Origin: JACVRW01 sp963812915
GTDB lineage: Bacteria > Actinomycetota > Thermoleophilia > Solirubrobacterales > Thermoleophilaceae
Assembly (NCBI GenBank): GCA_963812915.1
Contig: CAWEXB010000008.1
Span: 186,001 to 250,000, forward strand
Direction: 5' to 3'
Length of the DNA stretch: 64,000 nt
The notes under the pieces were generated by a model, which saw only the letters and a list, made by a program, of their open reading frames with translations, had not been told where the DNA came from and did not search any database. Shown one piece after another: positions 1-9,197 of this stretch. The position numbers and the translations under genes are program-made. The stretch's first letter is position 1; each line of letters begins with the position of its first letter.

Positions 1-396
1 CGGCAGGGGGTCCCAGTCGACGACGATCTCGTCGCGAGCGTCCTCCGCCAGGTAGGCGGAGTCGGCGACGATCACCGCCACGGGCTCGCCGGCGTAGCGC
101 ACCCGCTCCCGAGCGAGCGCGTAGTACGGCGTCTCGCGCTCGCCGAAGAGGTGGGTGTTCGGCTGAGCGCCGAGGTCGGGCGGGAGGTCGGCGCCGGTCA
201 GAACGGCGTGGACGCCGGGCATGGCCCGCGCTCGGTCGGCGTCGATCGACCCGATCCGTGCGTGCGGGTACGGGCTTCGCAGGAAGACGGCGTGAGCCAT
301 GCCCGGGCGGCTCAGGTCGCCGATGAAGCGGCCCCGGCCCGTGAGAAGCTCTGCATCCTCTCGCCGTCGCATGCGACGGCCCACCCAACGTGTCAT
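1..396 (-). CDS. Molybdenum hydroxylase large subunit (CoxL/xanthine dehydrogenase type), N-terminal part
   Basis: Only the first 132 codons are present; the gene runs off the left edge. The N-terminus has the aldehyde oxidase/xanthine dehydrogenase 'hammerhead' pattern: a short Arg-rich start, RGRFIGDL, then HAVFLRSPYPHARI and, near residue 105, YAGEPVAVIVA. Family members are the Mo-pterin-binding subunits of CO, aldehyde, purine or aromatic hydroxylases. The substrate cannot be told from this part, and the active-site loop that separates form I CO dehydrogenase from other members is missing. The ATG overlaps the stop of the upstream P450 gene by one base (TGATG), so the two are probably co-transcribed. 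A molybdate import module lies at 60-63 kb. Confidence 0.85.
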   Translation of the reverse strand, partial: MTRWVGRRMRRREDAELLTGRGRFIGDLSRPGMAHAVFLRSPYPHARIGSIDADRARAMPGVHAVLTGADLPPDLGAQPNTHLFGERETPYYALARERVRYAGEPVAVIVADSAYLAEDARDEIVVDWDPLP

Positions 397-1633
397 CAGC
401 CCGCGGCGGCAGCGGCGGCGGCGTTCGCGCGGGTGGGCTGCGCGATCCCTTCCGCCCGCTCCTGGTCGAATCTGAAGGTGGCCTCGGTAACGCCGTCGAC
501 GATCCCGGCGTAACGTCCGAATGGCTTCGTCTCGTCCAGACGCAGGCCCGGTAGCCGCCGCAGCCCCTCCTGGATCAGGATGCGGGTCTCGAGCCTGGCG
601 AGCTCGGCGCCGAGGCAGTAGTGCTTGCCGTGGCCGAGCCCCACGTGCCGATTCGGCCAGCGACCTCGGGTCGAACACGTCCGGGTCCGACTGCGGAACG
701 CCGCCGTTCACCGCCTCGTCGCGATTCGCCGCGGCGAACCACACCTTTAGGACGCTTCCCGCGGGCACCACGAGGTCGCCGAAGGTCGAGTCCTTGACCA
801 CGAACAGAGGCTTGACCGGGAACGGGGTGCCGAACCGAAGGATCTCCTCCACGACTCGACGAAGCGCCTGCTCGTCCTCGAGATCGTCGCGCACGGCCTC
901 GAGAAGCCCGAACTCGGCCAGGAGCGAGAACGCGTTCACCAGGCTGGTCCCCGTCGTGTCGGTTCCTGCCGCGACGAAGCCGGCGATGTATCCCAGCAGC
1001 TCCCGGTCGCCGATCCGCTCGTCCTTCCAGGCGGCGACCAGGACGTCGAGCAGCTCGTCCCGCTGGTCGCGACACTCGCTTGGCCACCAGCTGCCAGTAG
1101 TACGCCTCGACGTCCCACTGACGGGGGATGTCCTCGTAGGTAGTCGCCTGGTGGAACTCGTCGAGCTTCTCGCGGAGCCAGTGCTCACGATCGAGCTCGA
1201 TCCCGCAGAGGCTGCAGATGACCCGTATCGACAGGCGGTATGCGAGCTCTCGTGGCAGATCGAGCTCGCCGGCACCCTTCGCGACGATTCCCTCGAGCAG
1301 CTCGACGGCGAGCTGGCGGATCAGCGGCTCCATCGAGCGAACCGCTCTGGTGCGGAACCAGGGCTCGACGATGCCGCGCAGGGCGTCGTGGCGCCCCGGC
1401 TCGCCGGTCACCGTGAAGGGCTCGACCGCCCACATGAAGTCCAGCGCCATGTGGTGGGGGCCCGGCGGGAGCCAGTCCGACGGATCGCGCGAGAACGCGG
1501 CGTCCGGGTTCATCATCACCCGCATCACGTCCTCGTAGCTGAAAACGTGGTACACGCCGTCCTCGTCGCGGAACGGCGGCGTCAGCGGGTCCCGGAACCG
1601 CTGCTCCCTCGGGAAGTCAGAAGGCTTGGTCAT
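396..1633 (-). pseudogene. Cytochrome P450, two frameshifts
   Basis: P450 monooxygenase of about 412 residues read in three frames. The first part has the usual N-terminal P450 features from ATG at 1633. The I-helix oxygen-activation motif AGTDTTGT lies in the second frame, and the haem-binding loop GLGHGKHYCLG, with its Cys ligand, in the third. The frame changes near 1080 (after the LVAK stretch) and near 663, where removing one base restores DPRRWPNRHVGLG. All catalytic motifs survive, so sequencing indels are more likely than true decay, but this cannot be settled here. The gene ends in a TGATG overlap with the Mo-hydroxylase gene. Substrate unknown; the neighbours suggest oxidative catabolism of an aromatic or terpenoid compound. 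Confidence 0.8.
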
Positions 1634-1746
1634 GCCCAAGTGGTCGGTGGTCGGACCTCCAACGTCCGAGGTCCGGATTCATATCGCAGCCCGAGGGGCA
1701 GGTCAACCGGGATTCGCGGCGACGCCGGCGGGCGTTGCGCTTCGCG

Positions 1747-2301
1747 CTACGAGCCCTCGGACATGACCTCGACCGGCCCCCGCCTGCCCCGCTCCGAGGC
1801 CGTGTCTCCGAAGCCGGGCCTTGGCTCGTCCTCGGGCGCCAGGGGCGAGCAGTGGAAGTGCCAGATCTTCCATACGGGGTTGCCCTGTCCGTCGTCGCGG
1901 CGGAAGACGGCGGTCTCGCGGAAACGGAACCGGACGGTGTCGCCCCGGCGTTCGTAATGGGGCGCGGCGCCGTCCATGATCGCCGAGCCGGAGCCCTCGC
2001 TCGAGGCGATTACGACGGGAAGGATCCCCTCGGACGTCACGTAGCCCATGTCGCCGTCGACCGTGACCCTGATGTCCCACACCTCCGGCGGCTCCGTGGG
2101 CACCATGTGGTCCTTGTAGTAGCGGAACAGGTGCTCCTTCTCCGAGAGGCTGAAGTAAGGATGGGAGTTGAGGTTCCACATCAGGTAGTCCGGCGCGAAG
2201 CATTCGCGCATCTTCTCCACGTCAAGACCCTGGTTCGCCGCCCACCACTGGCGGTGCACCCGGCGAATCTCGGCGATGTCTTCCTCACGTCGTGTGGCCA
2301 T
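1747..2301 (-). CDS. SnoaL-like / NTF2-fold protein
   Basis: A 184-residue protein. It starts with a helix of charged residues, then VHRQWWAANQGLDVEKMRECFAPD, the pattern of the NTF2/SnoaL cone fold, in which one helix precedes a curved sheet forming a small-molecule pocket. Members include ketosteroid isomerases, polyketide cyclases and ring-hydroxylating dioxygenase beta-like proteins; no single activity can be assigned. A GGAGG ribosome-binding site stands just before the ATG and immediately follows the stop of a small ORF. The gene is in the same orientation as the GntR gene upstream and the P450 gene downstream, so it probably belongs to that catabolic unit. Confidence 0.75.
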   Translation of the reverse strand: MATRREEDIAEIRRVHRQWWAANQGLDVEKMRECFAPDYLMWNLNSHPYFSLSEKEHLFRYYKDHMVPTEPPEVWDIRVTVDGDMGYVTSEGILPVVIASSEGSGSAIMDGAAPHYERRGDTVRFRFRETAVFRRDDGQGNPVWKIWHFHCSPLAPEDEPRPGFGDTASERGRRGPVEVMSEGS

Positions 2302-2312
2302 GCCGAACCTCC

Positions 2313-2411
2313 TTATCGCAGTCCGAGGATCGCTCGCGCCCCGTCGGGATCTGCCGGCGAGCGATCGAGCAGCGGCGCGAGCCTAATGGAGAGGTCGACG
2401 ATGCGTCTCAC
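2313..2411 (-). CDS. Small ORF (32 aa), possible remnant of a cyclase-family gene
   Basis: A GTG start overlaps the stop of the GntR gene as GTGA. The frame then runs 32 codons to a TAA placed directly before the ribosome-binding site of the next gene. This spacing is what the other real junctions of the window look like. The product begins VRRIVDLSIRLAP, which resembles the start of metal-dependent cyclase/kynurenine formamidase proteins (compare MRFVDLSAPI of the gene at 37738-38499), but all metal-binding motifs are absent. It could be a truncated gene, a coupling peptide or chance. Confidence 0.35.
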   Translation of the reverse strand: MRRIVDLSIRLAPLLDRSPADPDGARAILGLR

Positions 2412-3073
2412 GCGGAGTCCCCCTGCAAGAGCGCCGCAGCCCCCATCAAGTGATCGTGCATCGCATCGGCGGCCGCGTCCGGCTCGCGGCGACGCAGGGC
2501 GTCGAGGATGGGCACGTGGCGATCGGACAGATGCACGAGATCGATGCCCGGTCTCGACACCGTCAGGTAGGTGCGCGAGAACGGCTCGAGGAGGCGCCAC
2601 TGGCGCTCGAGCATCGAGTTGCGCGCGGCGCGCACGATGGTCGCGTGAAACCAGGCGTTGGCCTGCGACTGGTCGTGGGCGTCCCCCCGGCGGGCGGCTG
2701 CGCGCATCCGGCCGAGGTGCTCGTCGAGCTCGTCGAGCTGTTCGTCGGTGATGCGCTCGGCGGCGAGGCGGGCAGCCAACGCCTCGAGCGCGGCGCGCAC
2801 GGGGAACGCGTCGAGGAGCTCACTCGCCGAGAACGCCCGCACCGAGCAGCCGCGGTAGGGCTCGTGGGCGACGCAGCCGAGCTGCTCGAGGTCGCGGAGC
2901 GCCTCGCGGACCGGGCCCTGGCTGACGCCGAGCTCCTGGGCGACGCGCGTCTCCACGATGCGGCTGCCCGGCGGGTAGCTGCCCTCGACGATCCGCTGGA
3001 GCAACACGTCCTTGATCTGCTCGCGGAGGTTCGCGCGCGTGAAGGGGAGGGTTGTGGCGCGTGCCTCGCTCAT
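2408..3073 (-). CDS. GntR-family transcriptional regulator, FCD (FadR) type
   Basis: A 221-residue regulator. Residues about 12-75 form a winged helix-turn-helix (LREQIKDVLLQRIVEGSYPPGSRI, then ELGVSQGPVREALRDLEQLG), the GntR DNA-binding domain. The remaining 140 residues are the all-helical FCD ligand domain, including an N-x-x-FH motif (NAWFHATIV) and a late HxxxxHL motif whose His residues usually bind a metal near the effector site. Such proteins usually repress nearby catabolic genes until a carboxylic-acid effector binds. The ATG overlaps the stop of the upstream ABM-domain gene by four bases, and it is the likely regulator of this cluster. Confidence 0.88.
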   Translation of the reverse strand: MSEARATTLPFTRANLREQIKDVLLQRIVEGSYPPGSRIVETRVAQELGVSQGPVREALRDLEQLGCVAHEPYRGCSVRAFSASELLDAFPVRAALEALAARLAAERITDEQLDELDEHLGRMRAAARRGDAHDQSQANAWFHATIVRAARNSMLERQWRLLEPFSRTYLTVSRPGIDLVHLSDRHVPILDALRRREPDAAADAMHDHLMGAAALLQGDSA

Positions 3074-3519
3074 CTTTGTCGCCGTCGCCGGATGGCCCAG
3101 GCCGCCAGCGTCGCTGCGCTCAGCGCGAGCGCGGCCGGCAGGGCGTGCCGCGCCCGCTTGGGCTGGGTAAGGGGGTGGGGTTCGTCACATTTCCGGCCTA
3201 TATGGCCGGTTTCGTGTCCAACCCCCCTGTCGATCATCGTCTCGAAGAAGGCCCGCTCGCGTGACTCGAGGTTGGGGATGGCCTCGCCGACCACGAGGCG
3301 CTGGAAGTGCTCGGAGTCCTGGTGAGCCCGATAGCCCGCCTCGTCCGCGTACTGCTCGTAGAGGTAGAAGAGGCGCGGGTCCTCGGGCGAGCGGTGCCCC
3401 TGGTAGAAGAGGTTGCCGGGCTCGGCCCGCGACGGCTCGGTCAGCTCCTCGATGATCCGGGCGATCCGCCCCTCCTCCCCCTCGCTGGCGCGCCACAGCG
3501 CCGAGACCACGTACGCCAT
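3070..3519 (-). CDS. ABM-domain (antibiotic biosynthesis monooxygenase-like) protein with C-terminal membrane anchor
   Basis: Residues 1-97 form a single dimeric alpha/beta ABM domain (FYQGHRSPEDPRLFYLYEQYAD, then H-x-x-S-x-H-F), found in cofactor-free monooxygenases and stress proteins. The usual domain ends here, but this ORF continues about 52 residues through a His/Gly-rich linker to a hydrophobic helix (ALPAALALSAATLAAWA) and an Arg-rich tail, a tail anchor with positive residues inside. The linker DNA is an imperfect palindrome (3186-3216). The start has a good ribosome-binding site (AAGGGAGGGG). The gene overlaps the GntR gene by ATGA. Substrate unknown. Confidence 0.7.
   Translation of the reverse strand: MAYVVSALWRASEGEEGRIARIIEELTEPSRAEPGNLFYQGHRSPEDPRLFYLYEQYADEAGYRAHQDSEHFQRLVVGEAIPNLESRERAFFETMIDRGVGHETGHIGRKCDEPHPLTQPKRARHALPAALALSAATLAAWAIRRRRQR
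3186..3216. repeat. 31-bp imperfect palindrome inside the ABM gene linker
   Basis: The arms are CACATTTCCGGCC and, on the other strand, CACGAAACCGGCC around a TATAT centre. The outer CAC and inner CCGGCC pair, and four positions between them do not. It lies within the linker of the ABM-domain protein. It could be an operator, an mRNA hairpin or a short repeat element that extended the reading frame. Confidence 0.45.
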
Positions 3520-3614
3520 TCAGGCCCCTCCCTTCCGTCCGATGCGATTGCGGAGCACTCCTAGATAATCGATGATCCGGGGTCAAGCCGCTTCCCATCT
3601 AGACTCGCGCGCCA

Positions 3615-4305
3615 ATGGACTACGACCAAGCCGACTCCCAACTCGAGTCGCCGGGGGATAACGCCCCCAGAATCAGCCGACGCCGGCTCCTGGAGGGCTC
3701 GGCGGCGGCATCGGTCGCGCTGGCGATCGGTGCGTGCGAGCGACGACGGCGACGACGGCGGCGGCATCGCGCGCACGGAGACGGGGCCCCGGACGGAGGC
3801 CGAGCGGGCCCGGCTGACCCCCACTCCGGCGTGCGACGACGGCGACGAGCCGACCCGGCCTCAGACCGAAGGGCCCTTCTACTCGCCCGACACCCCGCGC
3901 CGCCGGAGCCTGCTGGAGGACGGGGTGCAAGGCGAGCGGCTCGCGCTCGCCGGGGTTGTTGTCGACACCCGCTGCCGCGCGATTCCGCGGGCGCTGCTCG
4001 ACTTCTGGCAGGCGGACGCGAACGGCGACTACGACACCGAGGGCTTCCGGCTGCGCGGCCACCAGTTCACCGACCGCCGCGGCCGTTACCGGCTGGAGAC
4101 GATCGTGCCGGCGCTGTACACCGGGCGCACGCGCCACATCCACGTCAAGGCCCAGCGTCCGGGCGGCGAGGTGCTCACCACCCAGCTCTACTTCCCCGGC
4201 GAACCGGCCAACCAGAGCGATTCGATCTTCGACGCGGCGCTGCTGATGAACGTCCGCCGCGCGGGCACGGCTCGCCGTGCGACGTTCACGTTCGTTCTGG
4301 CCTAG
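3615..4305 (+). CDS. Tat-exported intradiol ring-cleavage dioxygenase (one frameshift)
   Basis: The N-terminus SRRRLLEGSAAASVALAIGAC is a twin-arginine signal ending in a lipobox-like IGAC. The reading frame shifts by one base near 3738, in a GAC/GGC-rich tract, into the frame that carries the catalytic domain. There the intradiol pattern is clear: TEGPFYSPDTP, DFWQADANGDYD, GRYRLETIVPALY and RHIHVK, which supply the two Tyr and two His ligands of the Fe(III). Known relatives open catechol-type rings between the hydroxyls; secreted forms are seen in actinobacteria. The gene is divergent from the ABM gene. Its stop codon is part of the terminal CTAG of the inverted-repeat element that follows. 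Confidence 0.8.
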
Positions 4306-4467
4306 TGTCCTGAGTCGTTAGTTCGCCGCACCTTCCCGGCGTCTGGACGCGCCTGACGGTCGCCGGCGACCTCGCCGTACTACCAAGTACGGCTCCGGTC
4401 GCGTCAACCGTCAGCCACGCCCAGCCGCTCGGGAAGCTGATGCCGAACTTCCGACTCAGGACACTAG
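4302..4467. repeat. 166-bp MITE-like inverted-repeat element between convergent genes
   Basis: The ends are CTAG followed by 20-22 nt inverted repeats (TGTCCTGAGTCG at the left; CGACTCAGGACA at the right) with about two mismatches. The interior also pairs imperfectly with itself, so the whole unit could fold as one long hairpin whose apex is near the GTACTACCAAGTAC segment. CTAG at both ends is compatible with a 4-bp target duplication of the YTAR type known for IS5-group elements, but CTAG is itself a palindrome, so this is not proof. It has no gene of its own. It supplies the TAG stop codons of both flanking genes. Confidence 0.6.
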
Positions 4468-4910
4468 TCGCGCACGATCAGGATCGTGCCGAGCGCCAGC
4501 AACGCGATTCCGAGGATCTTCTCCCAGGTGATGGCGCGCTCCTCGAGGCCCAGCACTCCAATGCGGTCGAGAACCACCGACAGGGCCAGCTGGCCGGCGA
4601 CGATCGCGGCCGTGATCCCGCCGGCGCCCAGCTCGCGCACCGTGATCAGCGTGGTGACCACGATCGTGACTCCGCCGACTCCGCCGAGCACCCAGTAGTA
4701 CCAGGCCGGGGACGCGGCGCCCTCGTCTCCCTCGAATCCGCCGGCAAACGCAAACGTGATCGCCAGGACGCAGATCGTTCCCACGACGAAGTTCACCGAC
4801 GCTGCGCCCAGGCTGCCGACGTACTTCGACAGCACGTTGTTGGCCGGCGCCTGCGTAGCCACGACGCCGCCCGCCGCAACGGTCGCGATCACCGCGATCT
4901 CCTTGCTCAC
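4464..4910 (-). CDS. DMT-superfamily transporter, YdcZ type
   Basis: A 148-residue membrane protein with five hydrophobic stretches and almost no soluble loops; Gly/Ala-rich helices (GGVVATQAPANNVLSK, SVNFVVGTICVLAIT, YYWVLGGVGGVTIVV) match the YdcZ/DUF606 half-size drug/metabolite transporter family. Such proteins work as dimers, and their substrates are mostly unknown. The start is GTG overlapping the polA stop as GTGA, so it is co-translated with polA. The last codons and TAG stop come from the border of the inverted-repeat element, so the original C-terminus may have been slightly different. Confidence 0.75.
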   Translation of the reverse strand: MSKEIAVIATVAAGGVVATQAPANNVLSKYVGSLGAASVNFVVGTICVLAITFAFAGGFEGDEGAASPAWYYWVLGGVGGVTIVVTTLITVRELGAGGITAAIVAGQLALSVVLDRIGVLGLEERAITWEKILGIALLALGTILIVRD

Positions 4911-7702
4911 TTCGCCTCGAGCCAGTTCTCGCCCACGCCTAGGTCCACGCCGAGCGGAGGATCCATCGCGAACGCGCCGGCCATCTCCCGGCGCACGATC
5001 TCCGAGGCCGCCTCCACCTCGCCCTCGGGCCCCTCGAACAGCAGCTCGTCGTGGATCTGGAGCACGAGCTTGGTTGCGAGGCCGGGCGCCCGCAGCTCGT
5101 CGCGGCAGCGGACCATCGCCATCTTGATGATGTCCGCCGCCGTGCCCTGGATCACCATGTTCACGGCGAGGCGCTCGCCGAGCAGCCGGGTCTGGCGCTG
5201 ACGGGAGCGGAGCTCGGGGACCCGCCGGATGCGGCCGAAGAGCGTTGTCACGTGGCCCTCGTCGCGGGCACGCTCGATCGTCTCGTCGATGAAGCGCTTG
5301 ACCTGCGGGAAGCGCTCCAGATAGCGATCGATGAATTCCTGCGCCTCCTCGCGCGAGATCTGGAGCCGGTCCGCGAGCCCAAACGCGGACAGGCCGTAGA
5401 CGATGCCGTAGTTGACCATCTTGGCCTTGGAGCGCGTGCCCGGATCCGTCTTCCCGCCGAGGATCGCCTCGGCGGTGGCGGTGTGCACGTCCTCGCCGCG
5501 GCGGAAGATCTCCTTGAGCGCCGGCTCGTCGGCGATGTGGGCCAGCAGCCGCAGTTCCACCTGGGAGTAGTCGGCCGAGATCAGGCGGCAGCCGGGCTCG
5601 GCGACGAAGCAGGCGCGGATCTCACGCCCCTGCTCGCTGCGGATCGGGATGTTCTGGAGGTTCGGGTCCGTGCTGGACAGGCGGCCGGTGGTGGTGGCCG
5701 TCTGGTTGAAGGTCGTGTGCAGGCGCCCGTCGGCGGCGATCAACTCGGGGAAGGCGTCCAGATAGGTCGACTTCAGCTTCGTAACCTCGCGCCACTCCTC
5801 GATCGCGGGAACGATCTCGTGCTCCTGACGGATCGCCTGGAGCACCCGGGCGTCCGTGGAGAAGCCGGTCTTGCCGCGTCGCTTCTTCGACAGCTTCAGC
5901 TTGTTGAACAGGATGTCGGAGAGCTGCTGGGGCGAGCCGATCGTGAACTCCTCGCCCGCGAGCTCCCACACCCTCCGCTCGAGCTCGGTCGCCTGCCTGT
6001 CGAAGCGCTCGCTGATGGCCCGGAGCCGCTTCACGTCGACCTTCACCCCGGCCCGCTCGATCTCCACCAGCACGTCCACGAGCGGCAGCTCGACGTCGTG
6101 GAGCAGCCGCGTCAGGCCGTCCTCTTCGAGCCGGTCTCGCTGGCGCCCGGCGAGGAGGCGGGTCAGGACGGCGCGCTCGGCGACGCCGTCGGCGCCGTGG
6201 ACGCGGGCGCCGAGGCCGGCCTCGGTCGCGAGCTCGTCGAGCGGGTAGCCACGGCGAGCGGGGTCGATCAGGTACGCCGCGACCATCGTGTCGTGCTCGA
6301 GCGGGGGCGGATCGCACCAATCGTCGGCCCTCGCGATCGTCTTCCAGTCGTGGGCCACGACGGGACGTCCGTCGCGTGCGAGCGCGAACGCGGCCAGCGT
6401 CTCGGCCTCCGCGACCAGCACCTCCTCGCCCGCGAAGGCGGCCACGGCGAGCGGACCACGCGCGGCGCCCTCGATGTCGAACGAGACCTGCCCGGTGGCG
6501 GACGCGGTCACCGTCGCCGGCAGCCCATCGACGGCCGGCTCTGCCTCGGCCATCTCGTCCGCCGCGACGGGTTCCTCCGAGACGACCGCCTCCGCCGCGG
6601 CCTCCTCCTCCGCGGCCAGCTCCGCCTCGACCTGCTCGGGCTCCACGGGCTCGAGCCCCTCGCCGCCGGCCGCCGCCGCCTCGTCCGGGGTCTCCCCCGG
6701 CCGCAGGGCCGCCACCGCCACCAGCTCGCCGTCGAGCGAGCCCACCTCGGCCAGGGCGACCTCGCGCGCCTCGACGTTGACGACCTCCTCCACGCGCTCG
6801 GCCGGCGCCGCCTGGTCCTCGCCCAGCGCCTCCTCGAGGCGCTCCAGCGGCGCGCGCAGCTCGAACTCCCGGAAGGTCTCGCGCAGGCGCGAGCGGTCGG
6901 GCTCGCGGGCGACCACATGGTCGAGATCGACGGCGACGTCGATATCGCGCTCGGCTGTCGCGAGCACCTTCGACACGCGGGCATCCTCGGCGTGCTCGGT
7001 CAGGTTCTGCTTGCGCTTGGCGCCGGAGATGCTGTCGATGTTCGACAGGACGCCCTCGAGGTCGCCGTAGTCCTGGAGCAGCTGTGAGGCGGTCTTGTCG
7101 CCGATGCCGGGGACGCCGGGGATGTTGTCCGACGTGTCGCCCTTGAGCCCGACGAAATCGGGGATCAGCTCGGGCGGGATCCCGTAGCGGTCGATCACCG
7201 CCCGGCGGTCGTAGACCTTCGTGTCGGTGATCCCGCGGCTGGTCGCCATCACCCGCACCCCCGGCTCGATCAGCTGGAAGAGGTCGCGATCGCCGGTGAC
7301 CACCATGACCTCGATCTCCTTCTCGCGCGCGCGGCCCGCGATCGTCGCGATCACGTCGTCGGCCTCGTAGCCGGGGACCTTCAGGTTGTCGTAGCCGAAG
7401 GCCTCGACCAGCGGGTGCAGGTGGGGCCACTGCTCGGACAGCAGGTCGGGCCGGTCACGCCGCCCCGCCTTGTACTCCTCGTAGACCTCCAGCCGCCCGG
7501 ACAGACCGGCGTCCCAGACGACCAGCGTGGGCTTCGCGCCGTAGTCGGTGATGATCTTCACGAGCATCGAGGCGAAGCCGAAGATCGCGTTCGTGGGGAA
7601 GCCCTTGGAGGTCGCGATCGATTCGGGCAGGGCGAAGAACGCCCGGAAGACGAGGCTGTTGCCGTCGATCAGGAAGAGCTCGCGAGGGGTCTCGTCGGTC
7701 AC
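4907..7702 (-). CDS. polA: DNA polymerase I
   Basis: A 931-residue enzyme for Okazaki-fragment processing and repair. Residues 1-290 are the 5'-nuclease (LIDGNSLVFRAFFALP, GYEADDVIAT, VTGDRDLFQL, GLKGDTSDNIPGVPGIGDKTA). Residues about 300-395 are an unusual Glu/Ala-rich linker. The 3'-exonuclease-like domain follows. It keeps the first D-x-E (SFDIEG), but the position of the later catalytic Asp reads VAERAVLT, so proofreading is probably lost. The polymerase domain is intact: DYSQVELRLLAHI (motif A), KMVNYGIVYG (B) and VLQIHDELLFE (C). The GTG start has no clear ribosome-binding site, so a leaderless message is possible. Followed by the YdcZ gene with a GTGA overlap. Confidence 0.97.
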   Translation of the reverse strand: MTDETPRELFLIDGNSLVFRAFFALPESIATSKGFPTNAIFGFASMLVKIITDYGAKPTLVVWDAGLSGRLEVYEEYKAGRRDRPDLLSEQWPHLHPLVEAFGYDNLKVPGYEADDVIATIAGRAREKEIEVMVVTGDRDLFQLIEPGVRVMATSRGITDTKVYDRRAVIDRYGIPPELIPDFVGLKGDTSDNIPGVPGIGDKTASQLLQDYGDLEGVLSNIDSISGAKRKQNLTEHAEDARVSKVLATAERDIDVAVDLDHVVAREPDRSRLRETFREFELRAPLERLEEALGEDQAAPAERVEEVVNVEAREVALAEVGSLDGELVAVAALRPGETPDEAAAAGGEGLEPVEPEQVEAELAAEEEAAAEAVVSEEPVAADEMAEAEPAVDGLPATVTASATGQVSFDIEGAARGPLAVAAFAGEEVLVAEAETLAAFALARDGRPVVAHDWKTIARADDWCDPPPLEHDTMVAAYLIDPARRGYPLDELATEAGLGARVHGADGVAERAVLTRLLAGRQRDRLEEDGLTRLLHDVELPLVDVLVEIERAGVKVDVKRLRAISERFDRQATELERRVWELAGEEFTIGSPQQLSDILFNKLKLSKKRRGKTGFSTDARVLQAIRQEHEIVPAIEEWREVTKLKSTYLDAFPELIAADGRLHTTFNQTATTTGRLSSTDPNLQNIPIRSEQGREIRACFVAEPGCRLISADYSQVELRLLAHIADEPALKEIFRRGEDVHTATAEAILGGKTDPGTRSKAKMVNYGIVYGLSAFGLADRLQISREEAQEFIDRYLERFPQVKRFIDETIERARDEGHVTTLFGRIRRVPELRSRQRQTRLLGERLAVNMVIQGTAADIIKMAMVRCRDELRAPGLATKLVLQIHDELLFEGPEGEVEAASEIVRREMAGAFAMDPPLGVDLGVGENWLEAK

Positions 7703-7742
7703 GGCTCAACCCTATCTATCGACCCCCCTTATCATCGGCCCT

Positions 7743-9193
<1,451 letters not shown>

Positions 9194-9197
<4 letters not shown>

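Noticed and set aside
521..1957. Long open frame on the plus strand opposite the P450 gene
   Set aside because: Shadow of a high-GC gene: Ser/Arg-rich, no recognisable domain, and the minus strand has clear P450 motifs.
5051..7087. 678-codon plus-strand frame inside polA
   Set aside because: Antisense mirror of polA codon usage; Leu/Arg/Asp-rich without any family motif.
7548..7742. ATG at 7548 as the malic enzyme start
   Set aside because: It would overlap the divergent polA gene by about 155 bases and add a segment unlike any ACT-domain N-terminus.
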